Source of the DNA: CBCOTE01 sp965112965
GTDB taxonomy: Bacteria; Desulfobacterota; Desulfovibrionia; Desulfovibrionales; Desulfovibrionaceae
Length of the DNA: 57,692 nucleotides
Assembly: GCA_965112965.1 (NCBI GenBank)
Contig: CBCOTE010000008.1
Coordinates: forward strand, 1 to 57,692
Direction: 5' to 3'
The translations under genes were made by a program, and so were the position numbers. Under the pieces are notes generated by a model. The model was not told where the DNA came from. It ran no database searches and saw only the letters and a list, made by a program, of their open reading frames with translations. Below, piece by piece: positions 41,477-50,608 of this stretch (positions within the stretch are counted from its first letter, which is position 1; the number at the start of each line of letters is the position of its first letter).

Positions 41477-41505
41477 ATTTATTCTTATTGAATTTATTCT
41501 TATTG
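41477..41505. repeat. 14-bp tandem repeat just before rpmE
   Basis: ATTTATTCTTATTG occurs at 41477-41490 and again at 41492-41505, one base apart. The second copy runs into the GGAG ribosome-binding site of rpmE (41505-41508). The duplication therefore sits in the leader next to the translation start. Confidence 0.75.
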
Positions 41506-41516
41506 GAGTTATTGTC

Positions 41517-41750
41517 ATGAAGAAGGATATCCATCCCAAGGTTTACATTGCTACGATCCGTTGCGCCTGCGGGTTCGAGGTTCAAACTGTTTCTACCAAG
41601 AACGATGCGGTTAACGTGGAAATCTGTTCCAATTGCCACCCATTTTTCACAGGCAAACAGAAGTTCATGGATACAGCCGGTCGTATTGATTGTTTCCGTC
41701 GTAAGTATTCCCAGTTTGAGAATACTTCCAAGACTAAGCCTAAAAAGTAG
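41517..41750 (+). CDS. rpmE: 50S ribosomal protein L31
   Basis: A 77-residue L31 of the zinc-binding type. The motif RCACGF supplies two cysteines and EICSNCHPFFTGKQ the other two. The start MKKDIHPKVY is canonical. I chose the ATG at 41517, with GGAG 8 bases upstream; the frame is open further up, but those residues are not L31. L31 bridges the two ribosomal subunits. It heads the run rpmE - DUF1385 gene - prfA - prmC seen in Desulfovibrio. Confidence 0.96.
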   Translation: MKKDIHPKVYIATIRCACGFEVQTVSTKNDAVNVEICSNCHPFFTGKQKFMDTAGRIDCFRRKYSQFENTSKTKPKK

Positions 41751-41848
41751 TTTAGCCGCGTTGTTGTCGTTGGTGCCAGTGGCTATAGGAGAGCGCTATT
41801 ACTAGTCTGTATATCCGGTCCAATCGCAGTCTGTCTTGTTTCCGGCGT

Positions 41849-42784
41849 ATGTCTCCTGTCTGCCTTGTTCCACTACTGGATTCCGGGTTGTCTATAGGAG
41901 GCCAGGCAGTTATGGAAGGGGTCATGATGCGTAATCAAGACCTGTTGGCTGTTGCCTTGCGCAAGTCTGACGGAGATATTACTGTGGCGACCTGGCCTTG
42001 GTTCTCTCTCACTCGGTGGTCATGGCTTAAAAAACCATTTGTGCGAGGCTTCCCAGTGCTCTTGGAGACTCTAGTTAATGGCATTAAGGCCCTCCACTTT
42101 TCCGCCGAGCAGGTAGACGTCGAGACCCATAGTGAATTAAAATCATGGAGCATAGTTCTAACCATGATTTTAGCCATTATCATGGCTTTTGGGCTTTTTG
42201 TCGTGGTACCCCACCTTTTTTCTATGAGTATGAAGGCACTAGGCCTTTCCAGCGATATGGGGGGTCTATCTTTTCACATCTGGGATGGTTTCTTCAAAAT
42301 TTTTATCTTTGTCGGATACATCTGGACTATTGGCCGTATCCCAGGCATTTGTCGGATACTTGAGTACCATGGCGCTGAGCATAAGGTTATTTGGGCCTAT
42401 GAAAAGCAGAAGAGTCTCGATCCGGTCGGGGCCCGATCCTTCAGTCGCCTACATCAGCATTGCGGTACCACTTTTGTATTCTTCGTACTGGTTATTTCCA
42501 TCATATTGCACGCCGTGTTGGTACCTAAGATGCTTCAGCACTGGGTCCCTGCCCACATTATGGCTAAGCATGTATACGTTGTGGCCTTTAAGATTTTACT
42601 CATGGCCCCTACTAGTTGCCTGGTCTATGAGATCATCAAAATTGCGGGCAAGTATAATAAAAATTTTTTTTGCCGTGTCTTTTTTGGCCCCGGTATGGCT
42701 CTGCAGGTCCTGACCACTAAGGAGCCTGATGACGGTCAACTTGAGGTGGCTGTAGCCGCCCTTAAGGCTGCTTTGGCTAAATAG
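41849..42784 (+). CDS. DUF1385 (YqhQ-like) membrane protein
   Basis: A 311-residue member of the DUF1385 family, whose biochemical function I do not know. The conserved N-terminus is IGGQAVMEGVMMRN (about residues 16-29). Hydrophobic helices follow at about 101-122 and 148-166 and in the C-terminal half. The second conserved block EYHGAEHKVIWAYE (about 172-185) and the following FSRLHQHCGTTFVF are highly conserved and rich in His, suggesting a metal or catalytic site at the membrane. It sits between rpmE and prfA, the usual place in this lineage. The start is not supported by a strong ribosome-binding site. Confidence 0.88.
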   Translation: MSPVCLVPLLDSGLSIGGQAVMEGVMMRNQDLLAVALRKSDGDITVATWPWFSLTRWSWLKKPFVRGFPVLLETLVNGIKALHFSAEQVDVETHSELKSWSIVLTMILAIIMAFGLFVVVPHLFSMSMKALGLSSDMGGLSFHIWDGFFKIFIFVGYIWTIGRIPGICRILEYHGAEHKVIWAYEKQKSLDPVGARSFSRLHQHCGTTFVFFVLVISIILHAVLVPKMLQHWVPAHIMAKHVYVVAFKILLMAPTSCLVYEIIKIAGKYNKNFFCRVFFGPGMALQVLTTKEPDDGQLEVAVAALKAALAK

Positions 42785-42852
42785 TCGATTCTCCTTCATC
42801 GTGGATGGGTGGTCCTGTTCCGGCTGATTCCGTGACCTTTGGAGATCTATTG

Positions 42853-43926
42853 ATGTTTGCTAAGCTCGAAGCCCTTGAGCATCGTTTTGAGGAGCTTGAA
42901 GATGAGCTCTCTCTGCCAGATACACTTCTTGACCAGGACCGCTATCGCCGTCTAGCTAAAACCCACGCTGACCTAAAAGAGATTGTGGATACTTTCCGCC
43001 GATACTGTCGTCTGTCCCAGGACCTAAAGGCCAATATCGAGCTCCTGGAGGACGCCAATGCGGAGATCAGATTTATAGCTGAGGAGGAGGCTGCCCAAAA
43101 TAAGGCGGTCTTGCCCGAGCTGGAGCAGCAGCTCAAGTTGTTATTGATGCCTAAGAATTCTCTGGATGAGAAGAACACCATCGTCGAAATTCGCGCTGGT
43201 ACTGGAGGCGAGGAAGCCGCGCTTTTCGTGGCTGACCTCTTCCGTATGTACCTGCGCTACGCCGAAAATCGGCGCTGGCGGGTGGAGTTGTTATCAGAGA
43301 ACGAGACTGGTACCGGCGGCTTCAAGGAAGTTATTGCCCTTTTCTCCGGGGACAAAGTCTACAGCCGGCTCAAATACGAGGCCGGAATACATCGGGTACA
43401 GCGTGTTCCGGCCACCGAGTCCAAGGGTCGTATCCATACCTCAGCTGTCACCGTGGCTATACTACCCGAAGCTGAAGATATCGAAATGGACATTAAACCC
43501 GAGGAGCTGCGCGTAGACGTTTTTCGTTCTTCCGGTCCGGGTGGCCAGAGCGTGAACACCACGGACTCGGCTATTAGAATTATTCACTTGCCTACAGGTA
43601 TAACAGTCTCCTGCCAAGACGAAAAATCTCAATTTAAGAACAAGCTTAAAGCTATGAAGGTATTGCGCGCCAGGCTACTGCAGATCGAACAGGACAAGCG
43701 TCAGGAAGCTGAGGCCGAGAGTCGCCGGGCTCAAGTGGGCACGGGCGATCGTTCTGGCCGCATTCGCACCTATAATTATCCTCAGAATCGAGTCACTGAT
43801 CATCGCATCGATTTGACCCTTTACAAACTTGATATGGTTCTTGACGGCGCTTTGGACGAGTTTGTAGATGGTTTGATCACCCACTACCAGGCCGTAGTCT
43901 TCAAGCATCAGGTTGAGATTATATGA
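42853..43926 (+). CDS. prfA: Peptide chain release factor 1
   Basis: A 357-residue RF1, which ends translation at UAA and UAG. The codon-recognition PxT motif is RVPATESKGRIHTS. The catalytic GGQ lies in RSSGPGGQSVNTTDSAIR, and the NYPQNRVTDHRI block is canonical. I chose the ATG at 42853 (MFAKLEALEHRFEELEDEL), with GGAG 8 bases upstream; an ATG at 42805 would add 16 residues outside the family. It overlaps prmC by 4 bases (ATGA). Its integrity, with both recognition motifs unchanged, means UAG should be a true stop here. Confidence 0.97.
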   Translation: MFAKLEALEHRFEELEDELSLPDTLLDQDRYRRLAKTHADLKEIVDTFRRYCRLSQDLKANIELLEDANAEIRFIAEEEAAQNKAVLPELEQQLKLLLMPKNSLDEKNTIVEIRAGTGGEEAALFVADLFRMYLRYAENRRWRVELLSENETGTGGFKEVIALFSGDKVYSRLKYEAGIHRVQRVPATESKGRIHTSAVTVAILPEAEDIEMDIKPEELRVDVFRSSGPGGQSVNTTDSAIRIIHLPTGITVSCQDEKSQFKNKLKAMKVLRARLLQIEQDKRQEAEAESRRAQVGTGDRSGRIRTYNYPQNRVTDHRIDLTLYKLDMVLDGALDEFVDGLITHYQAVVFKHQVEII

Positions 43927-44870
43927 GTCCGAGCCGGAACGTCGGACACTTTATCCCACCAGCTACAGTTTTGATTGATGAGCCGACCGTCGATCTCACA
44001 GTCAGCAATTTGTTGATTGCGTTACGTGCCAAGCTTGTAGCAGCCAATGTAGATAGCCCGGCTCTATCAGCCCGTCTCTTAGTGGCCTATGGTCTGGGGA
44101 TGGATGCCTTAGAATTAGTTATCTGCCCGGATCGTAAGCTCACTATGGAGGAATATTGGCGCATCTGGGAACTAGCAGTACGTCGCGGACGAGGCGAACC
44201 CATAGCGTATCTATTAGAAGAAAAGGAATTTTACGGCCTGCCTTTTACTTGTTCTCCTGTAGCCCTGGTCCCACGGCCCGAGACTGAAAGCCTTGTGGAT
44301 GAGGCCCGCCGTCGATTTTCAGCCGATGTCCCGTTGTGTTTCGCGGACTTGGGTACAGGCAGCGGCATTCTAGCTGTGACCTTGGCTTACCTCTTCCCTC
44401 GATCGTTGGGTCTGGCTCTGGATACTAGTCCTGAGGCTCTGGCTTTGGCTCAGAGCAATGCCCGTCGGCATGGGGTTGTGGGCCGGATTGTCTTCCTGCG
44501 CGCTGATTTTAGCCGACCATTTTGCCGTCCTGGTCTCTTAGATATCGTGATGGCTAATCCCCCCTATATGTCGAGTATTGCATACGTCAATTTATCTCAT
44601 GAGATATTATACTTTGAGCCGCGGCAGGCCCTTGTCTCGGGTCCTACTGGCCTTGAGGCTTATGCAGCTTTGCTTCCCTGGGCCTGCGCGGCCTTGCGGC
44701 CTAGTGGTACACTGCTCCTCGAGATTGGCTGGGACCAGGGGGAGGTATTACGACAGCTGCTTTCCGGCTATGAGGTTGCCGGCCGCTCGGTCTTGTCCAG
44801 AGTAACAATTCACAAAGATCTTGCAGGGTATGACCGGATCGCAGTGGCGGAGCGAGCGATGCTGATGTAG
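43923..44870 (+). CDS. prmC: Release factor glutamine methyltransferase
   Basis: A 315-residue PrmC (HemK), which methylates the Gln of the GGQ motif in release factors using SAM. Motif I is FADLGTGSGILAVTLA, and the substrate-binding NPPY is in DIVMANPPYMSS. The N-terminal helical domain and VPRPETESLVDEA are conserved. It overlaps prfA by 4 bases, so it is translationally coupled to its substrate's gene. The first 25 residues are variable, so the start may lie slightly downstream. Confidence 0.95.
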   Translation: MSPSRNVGHFIPPATVLIDEPTVDLTVSNLLIALRAKLVAANVDSPALSARLLVAYGLGMDALELVICPDRKLTMEEYWRIWELAVRRGRGEPIAYLLEEKEFYGLPFTCSPVALVPRPETESLVDEARRRFSADVPLCFADLGTGSGILAVTLAYLFPRSLGLALDTSPEALALAQSNARRHGVVGRIVFLRADFSRPFCRPGLLDIVMANPPYMSSIAYVNLSHEILYFEPRQALVSGPTGLEAYAALLPWACAALRPSGTLLLEIGWDQGEVLRQLLSGYEVAGRSVLSRVTIHKDLAGYDRIAVAERAMLM

Positions 44871-47724
44871 AAAATAATTAAGTTGTAATTATGGATATGC
44901 CGACTAAAACAGCTGGAATTTAAAATATATCACTTTAAAGTAATATATTATTTAGTTTTTTGTTAGAATGGTTTTTATTTTAAACAAGGCTCATCACTAT
45001 GCATTAAAGGGTTGATGCTGTAGTTAACTATAAAATAAAAGCACAAAATGCACCAAGAAAGTTCAGTTTGATTCGTCGTGTGGTTTTTTTTGGTCCCGTC
45101 TTGTTGACTAAAGGGTTGATATTGTTTTGTTGTTTATATTTTCTAGATGAGATTTATTTTCTTAGCCTCTCTACGTTATTGTATACCCGTGCAGCCGGCC
45201 TGGTGGCTTCTCCTAGTCCGAAAACATAAGGGTGCCAAACCTCTCCTAGCCGCGGTGCACAGTCTTAGCCATAGATAATATATACATCAAGAGGCTTAAG
45301 GCGATAAGGTCCAAGTTGTAGACGGGAACGTCATGCTATTCTTATTTTTTATCCATAATATGGCCGATGCCGCGTAGTAAAAGTAGCCCTGCAAGACTTT
45401 TAAATTCAAAAAGTTTTTTTACCATGAAAAAAAATAGTTCTACACATTACGGCTAAACCCAATACTACCTTCCAGCTGGAGTATGTCTTCGTCAGCTCGC
45501 ATTATCAATATTGGCCAGCAGCGCATTATCTTAGATGTCATTCCATGATTCTTATGTCGTTATCTTGGCCAAGAGCCGTTTTTTCGGCTATCTACGCGAG
45601 TCCAAACAGATCGGAGTACGTAACATGTATCAAATGCCTTTCTGTATTATCGTATTTTTTTTATAATTATAGTATTATCAAGAGCGACGGTCTGCCCTTT
45701 GTCTAATAGCTATATTTAGTATCACTTCTTTGATTTTATTGGAGTTTAGCTTTGTTCGGTCTATTTTCCTTGATTTGTTACTCGGTCCATGGTTTCGAGT
45801 ATGATGTCAACTACGCCTTTCCCATTGTATGCAAATAGCGATATCTATTTCGAGAAAATCGTATTCTATTTGGTAGCCCTTAAGCAGTTTGCTAGACCTG
45901 GTTTTTGATCGAACTCAGTGTCTGAGATGTCGTTGTTTTAGTATCAGCCTGATCGTTACCGTCATCTTGCAGTCGTTGATTTTATATTTTTTGTCCGCTG
46001 CTATGATAAGGTCGGACTATGTTTGAGTGTGTACCAGCTGGGTGGCCTAACTCCTTCCTGACCGGTACGTTGGAGTCCGATATTTATCTGATTAGTATAC
46101 TGTAGTGGGTAGTAAAGCTGTGACTACTATATTTATTTTTTTTTGATTAATTATCTATATTAATTAGACCTGAACAGATATAATATGTCTTTAAGTCGTG
46201 CGTTCGGTTTACCTAGTTTGTGCAAAAGGATACCTCGTTTAGGTTTCGGAAGCTGCTAACTGGTGTGATGTCTATCTGATTTCTGCAAGCTCCGGATCTG
46301 CATCAGGAGTTTTATTCTTTCTATACCAAATGCCTAGGTCGAGGCCTTCGAGATTTTTTATTCTACCTTTCATTACTGGAATAAATGCAAGATCTAGTTT
46401 TTTCTTTTTTATCTTTTTTTAACCGAGCCTAGTTTAACCAGATGGCCAAGTTTATCACATAGTCGTCGCTGTACTACGGTGAGCATCTGACGCCGGCCTG
46501 GATACGTTCCTGCGTGTCTAGTTAGTCATGCCAAAGTATAATATTTTCTCGCTATTGCAGTCTTTATCCCGCTGAATGGCCGAGAGATAGCACTATCTTT
46601 GTTTTTTTGTCGAGTGCATCACGAGGCTGTTATTTAGCCGCAAGGTCTAAAGGGAACACAGCGCAGGACCTATAGGAGGATGAATTGTTTTTTTGAGGAT
46701 TAAAGATGTACGGGTGAAAAAAAAGACCTGCCGATCTTGATTAGGCTGACCCATAGTGATAAGGGAAACGGGGGATGGGGAGCAAGAATCTTTTTTTGCA
46801 GCTGATGGATTTGAGAAAAAATTATATCCTTGAGTTCATATGTGCTATTTACTGGTCCATTATATTGTGGCCTCGAGTATCATCTCTGAGGAAGTCAGCG
46901 GTAACTTTTATGATTATATGTTGATATTTTTTGGATGGATATAGGCAGAACGATCGTGGTCTTGGGTGACGCCTTAGGCACATTAAATGACTTTTGATAC
47001 GGTCTTTTTTTACGTAGTAGACTAGGCGAGGGACGTAACTTGGCCCAGGTCGTGGCTGAGGTTAACTGCCTATTGGTGCGACACATATGTTTATAAGCTG
47101 ATTTTTTGATATTATTCCTGCCCAATATCCCGCGCTAGGTCGATATATTGCGCTATATCCGGGATGATAATAGCCGGTCCTTTTGTACGGTTGTCCGGTT
47201 GAGGATTATTATAACAAGTTGGCTGTCTTTTGACATCGCTACTGGAGCAGTGAGAGATTGCTGATGATTAGAGAGTAGCTGTTTTAGCGGGGCTAAATGA
47301 CGCTGGATTATTCTTGTAGGTACAGATGGCATTTAGGAGACTGGTTGGTGCCATTGGGGATGGTAGATATTCACAAGGGTCAGACGAGAGAGTTCGTCCA
47401 GTAAACACATATCATAGAATCAATTCGGAAGTTGGCAAAAAGTGATCGTCCAAACCGTGATCCGCTTCCGATATATGGTTTTTATATAAGAAAACAATAC
47501 TGTCATGGCGATGGCTAAATACTTTTCGCCGTCCGGCGTCTGAGTTCATGGGAGACGCTCAGCAGTTTTGTCAACGTCGGATTAGTATTGGCGACTTTGG
47601 CAGATATGCAACCATTTAAAATTGTCATTGGTTATGATATGAGTGTAGGCCGCATTGTCGTATTTTCGTTGGCAGTCTATTTTTGCCCAGCCTTTTACAT
47701 CTAGTCACCTCTGGAGAGATCGTC
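44871..47724. other. 2.9 kb without an intact gene
   Basis: Besides the hairpin at 44924, this holds protein-like fragments in changing frames, such as about 45483-45650 (SSSARIINIGQQRIILDV in one frame, then VVILAKSRFFGYLRESKQIG in the next), consistent with eroded genes. Base use changes along it: around 46.3 kb the plus strand is pyrimidine-rich, around 46.6-47.4 kb purine-rich. No RNA gene or mobile element was seen. Confidence 0.5.
44924..44961 (+). terminator. Terminator after prmC
   Basis: A 13-bp AT-rich stem with one mismatch (44924-44936 with 44937-44949; the inner CTTTAAAG forms the turn) is followed by TTTAGTTTTTT (44951-44961). It lies 54 bases after prmC and is the best candidate terminator of the rpmE-prmC operon, although the stem is weak for lack of G-C pairs. 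Confidence 0.45.
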
Positions 47725-47953
47725 ATGAAACATAGGAACTATACCCTTTTGTTTTGCTTTTGTCCTACTAAGCGCTATTATCGATGTCGGCGCAACTGGC
47801 GTCACTGGTGACCTGGTCAAGGATCAAGTTATTGTTTTCAAATACATCTGTCACAATAGTAAGGAGGACCTGTACAGCAAGCCTGGAGTAACGCCAATAG
47901 CAGCCATTCAAGATTATACGGTGTTAAATTCTCGACAGTTTTGGGCAAGCTGA
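47725..47953 (+). pseudogene. Small secreted-protein gene broken by a 1-base frameshift
   Basis: GGAG lies 8 bases before the ATG at 47725. The frame starts MKHRNYTLLF and then stops soon after. Dropping one T from the T4 run at 47752-47755 joins it to a frame that is open to the TGA at 47951. The joined product is about 75 residues. It begins with a classic signal peptide (KHR, then LLFAFVLLSAIIDVGA), and the mature part of about 50-55 residues contains one Cys. The second frame has no start codon of its own after an upstream TGA, which supports a frameshift. I do not recognise the family. It ends 15 bases before the P-type ATPase frame, so the two were probably co-transcribed. It could also be a sequencing error in an intact gene. 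Confidence 0.5.
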
Positions 47954-47968
47954 TACAATGGTTATCCG

Positions 47969-50584
47969 ATGATGAGATTGTCAATCCGGCTGTCTAATAT
48001 ATTGGACAGTACTAGCTGGCTGCCCACTCTAGTTATGGAATCTACCATCCAGTCGCAATTGTTTTCATCCATGCCAGATTTAGGAGGAGTCATCGACCTT
48101 AGTCAATCTTCAGTAGAGTCCGAGGCTCTCAATGTGCTTTTCCGGCGTCTGGGATCAAGCCCAAAAGGATTGACCACTTCCCATGCCCACGCCCGGCTTA
48201 AGCGGGATGGCTACAACGAGCTGCCAGAAGCCCGACCCCAACCTTTGCTCACCCTAGTGCAGCGGATGTGGGGGTCACTACCCCTGGCTATCCAGCTGGC
48301 CATAGTATTATTGGTGTTATCTGGTCAATGGGCTGATGCTTTGCTCTGTCTGATGTTTCTGCTGGTACATGCTGGTATTGGATTGTGGGAAGCCCAGCGC
48401 ACCCGGACCGCAGCTGATGTACTTAAAAGCCAGCTCCAACCTCGAGCCCGTTCCCTACGCAACGGCGTCTGGCGCGATCTCAACGCCCGTGAGCTCGTTT
48501 CCGGTGATGTCATCAAGATTTGGCCCGGAGATATCGTACCTGCCGAGGTCGTGGGCGTCGATGGCGAGGTCATCATTTTAGATATGTTAGTTCGGGATGG
48601 TCGTAGTCAGACCCTCTCAGTACGGCCTGGGGAAACTATACCGCGTGGTGCCGTGGTCATTAGCGGGGCGCTTAAGGCCTTGGTTACAGCCACGGGAAGT
48701 CGAGCCCTGGTACATGGTGTTGTAATTCACGTTTCTGACCGACAGCGGCCGGCTTTTACCACAGGAGTGGCACGCTTGGGCAATGGCATGGTCTGCTTAG
48801 CATTAGGAGCGGGCTTATTTACTTTGGTGCTTGGGGTTTATCGCAATGTTAGCTTGTTACCCATGGCGCAATTGGCCGTGCTTATGTTGGTGGCCGGTAT
48901 TCCAGCTACCTTGGCCGCGACCTTGGCTGCTACCCAGGCTGCGGCCACGCTCGCACTCTCGCGGTTGAAGGCCCTCATTGTCTGCCCTGAGGCTGTGGAG
49001 CGTATGGCCTGTATAGATGTGCTATGCACTGATATTATCGGTTCACTTACTCAGAATCATCCCAAAGTAGTAGACGTCCAGCCAGTTGCAGGCGTTACGG
49101 CCGACGAGCTTCTTCTAGGGGCAGCCTTAGCTACACGCATTGAGGATCGCGATCCCACCGACTTGGCTATAGTCTATAAACTTCCAGATCCAGCCCTGCT
49201 CCATAGATTTCGAGTAGAGAAGTATATTATTGCTGACCTTGATTCTCGACGTACTGAGGCCTTAGGCGTTGAGCTGGGTGGTAAGGGTTTCCGGGTCACT
49301 AAAGGGGCAGCTGAGGCTGTGTTAGCCTGCTGCTGTATGCCGGACGAGGAGGCTAAGGCTGTTCAGAAGCGCATCCGGGAGAATGCTCTTCTTGGTCGCT
49401 GGACCATAGCCGCAGCACAAGCTGACGTTGAAGGCCCTTGGCGATTGCTTGGGCTGATAGCTCTGGAAGATCCTCTGCGTTCTGATGCTGGCTTTGCTGT
49501 GTCTCAGGCTCGGGAGCATGGACTTGAGGTTAAACTACTGTACGCTGATGACCCGGCCATAGGCCGAGACGTTTGTCGTCGTTTGGGGCTCAGAGAGCGT
49601 ATTGTGGCTATGCGCCGCCTGAGTGCTCCGCAGGAGGACGATTACATCAGCCTCGAGGAGTTGTTAGCGCCCCGAGTGGAACCAGCCACCGGCTTTAGTC
49701 AGTTGGCCCCGGAGCAGCGTCCTGCCATTCTCAGAGCTCTACAGAAGAACCACCATTGGCCGGCTATGACTGGAAAAAGCGTTTATGATGTCCCGTCCCT
49801 GGCCTTAGCCGACCTGGGTGTGGCTATGAATACGGCTACCGATGCTGGGCGAGCCGTTGCGGATTTGGTTATGACCATGCCCGGTATAGAACATATTGTC
49901 CGGGCTATACTCGAAGGTCGTCGTTTTTTTCAACACATGCAGGCTTTAGTTATCTCGCGTACGGCTGAGACATGGGCCCTGCTCGTTACTATTAGCTTGG
50001 CCTCTGCCTTCTTTACTTTTCCTCCTCTGTCCCCAGCCTTATTGGTGGCTACGATTCTCCTGACCGAGTTACCGCTTTTGGTTATTCCTGCCGATAGAAC
50101 ACCGGCCTCTCAGCATCCCTGCAGTTGGAGTGACCGGATTTCGCAGGCTATGGTCATGGCTCTAGCCGCTTTGGGGGTAGCGAAGGCCCTCCTCTTATTG
50201 GCGGTTGCCTCCTCTTGGTTGGGGCTCGATCCAGTCCATGTTCGCTCCATACTCTTTATGGTCCTCACATTGAGCGGGAACATACCTTATTTTTTACTGT
50301 GTGGTGGCGCTAATCGGGCGTCTGGTTTTTCTCTATCTTTTTCCTTAGTTTGGGGCAGCCTAGTGGCAAAAATTGTAGCCATTAGTATGGCTTTAAAGGG
50401 CATCTTCATGGCGGCTCTCTCTTGGAATCTTATTTTGATAGTAATCACTTATACGGCAGTCTGGATTATACTGGAGCGTGCTGTGTTGCAGCTGGTTGCC
50501 TGGCAGTTTGAGTCTGATACGCCCGATCTCACTCAGTGGCTGCGCCAACCATGGACGTGGCCCGACCGGTCTGACCGCCATTAA
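47969..50584 (+). CDS. P3A-like P-type ATPase homologue with degenerate catalytic motifs
   Basis: An 871-residue homologue of plasma-membrane proton-efflux P-type ATPases. The domain order is kept: N-terminal LKRDGYNELPE, two membrane helices, actuator domain, two helices with AGIPATLAATLA, phosphorylation and nucleotide domains, then six C-terminal helices. The motifs are nearly all changed. TGES is DGRS (210-213), DKTGTLT is DIIGSLT (355-361, Asp kept), KGAPE is KGAAE (445-449), DPPR is DPLR (501-504), TGD is YAD (525-527) and GDGVNDAP is GKSVYDVP (602-609). ATP hydrolysis and the phosphoenzyme cycle are unlikely. Yet the frame has no stop over 2.6 kb in a genome where dead genes decay. A membrane pseudoenzyme or a recently disabled gene are both possible. 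The start is uncertain (ATG at 47969 or 47972, no ribosome-binding site). lgt follows after 24 bases. Confidence 0.85.
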   Translation: MMRLSIRLSNILDSTSWLPTLVMESTIQSQLFSSMPDLGGVIDLSQSSVESEALNVLFRRLGSSPKGLTTSHAHARLKRDGYNELPEARPQPLLTLVQRMWGSLPLAIQLAIVLLVLSGQWADALLCLMFLLVHAGIGLWEAQRTRTAADVLKSQLQPRARSLRNGVWRDLNARELVSGDVIKIWPGDIVPAEVVGVDGEVIILDMLVRDGRSQTLSVRPGETIPRGAVVISGALKALVTATGSRALVHGVVIHVSDRQRPAFTTGVARLGNGMVCLALGAGLFTLVLGVYRNVSLLPMAQLAVLMLVAGIPATLAATLAATQAAATLALSRLKALIVCPEAVERMACIDVLCTDIIGSLTQNHPKVVDVQPVAGVTADELLLGAALATRIEDRDPTDLAIVYKLPDPALLHRFRVEKYIIADLDSRRTEALGVELGGKGFRVTKGAAEAVLACCCMPDEEAKAVQKRIRENALLGRWTIAAAQADVEGPWRLLGLIALEDPLRSDAGFAVSQAREHGLEVKLLYADDPAIGRDVCRRLGLRERIVAMRRLSAPQEDDYISLEELLAPRVEPATGFSQLAPEQRPAILRALQKNHHWPAMTGKSVYDVPSLALADLGVAMNTATDAGRAVADLVMTMPGIEHIVRAILEGRRFFQHMQALVISRTAETWALLVTISLASAFFTFPPLSPALLVATILLTELPLLVIPADRTPASQHPCSWSDRISQAMVMALAALGVAKALLLLAVASSWLGLDPVHVRSILFMVLTLSGNIPYFLLCGGANRASGFSLSFSLVWGSLVAKIVAISMALKGIFMAALSWNLILIVITYTAVWIILERAVLQLVAWQFESDTPDLTQWLRQPWTWPDRSDRH

Positions 50585-50608
50585 CCTTTTTCCGAAAGAT
50601 CCGCTTAT

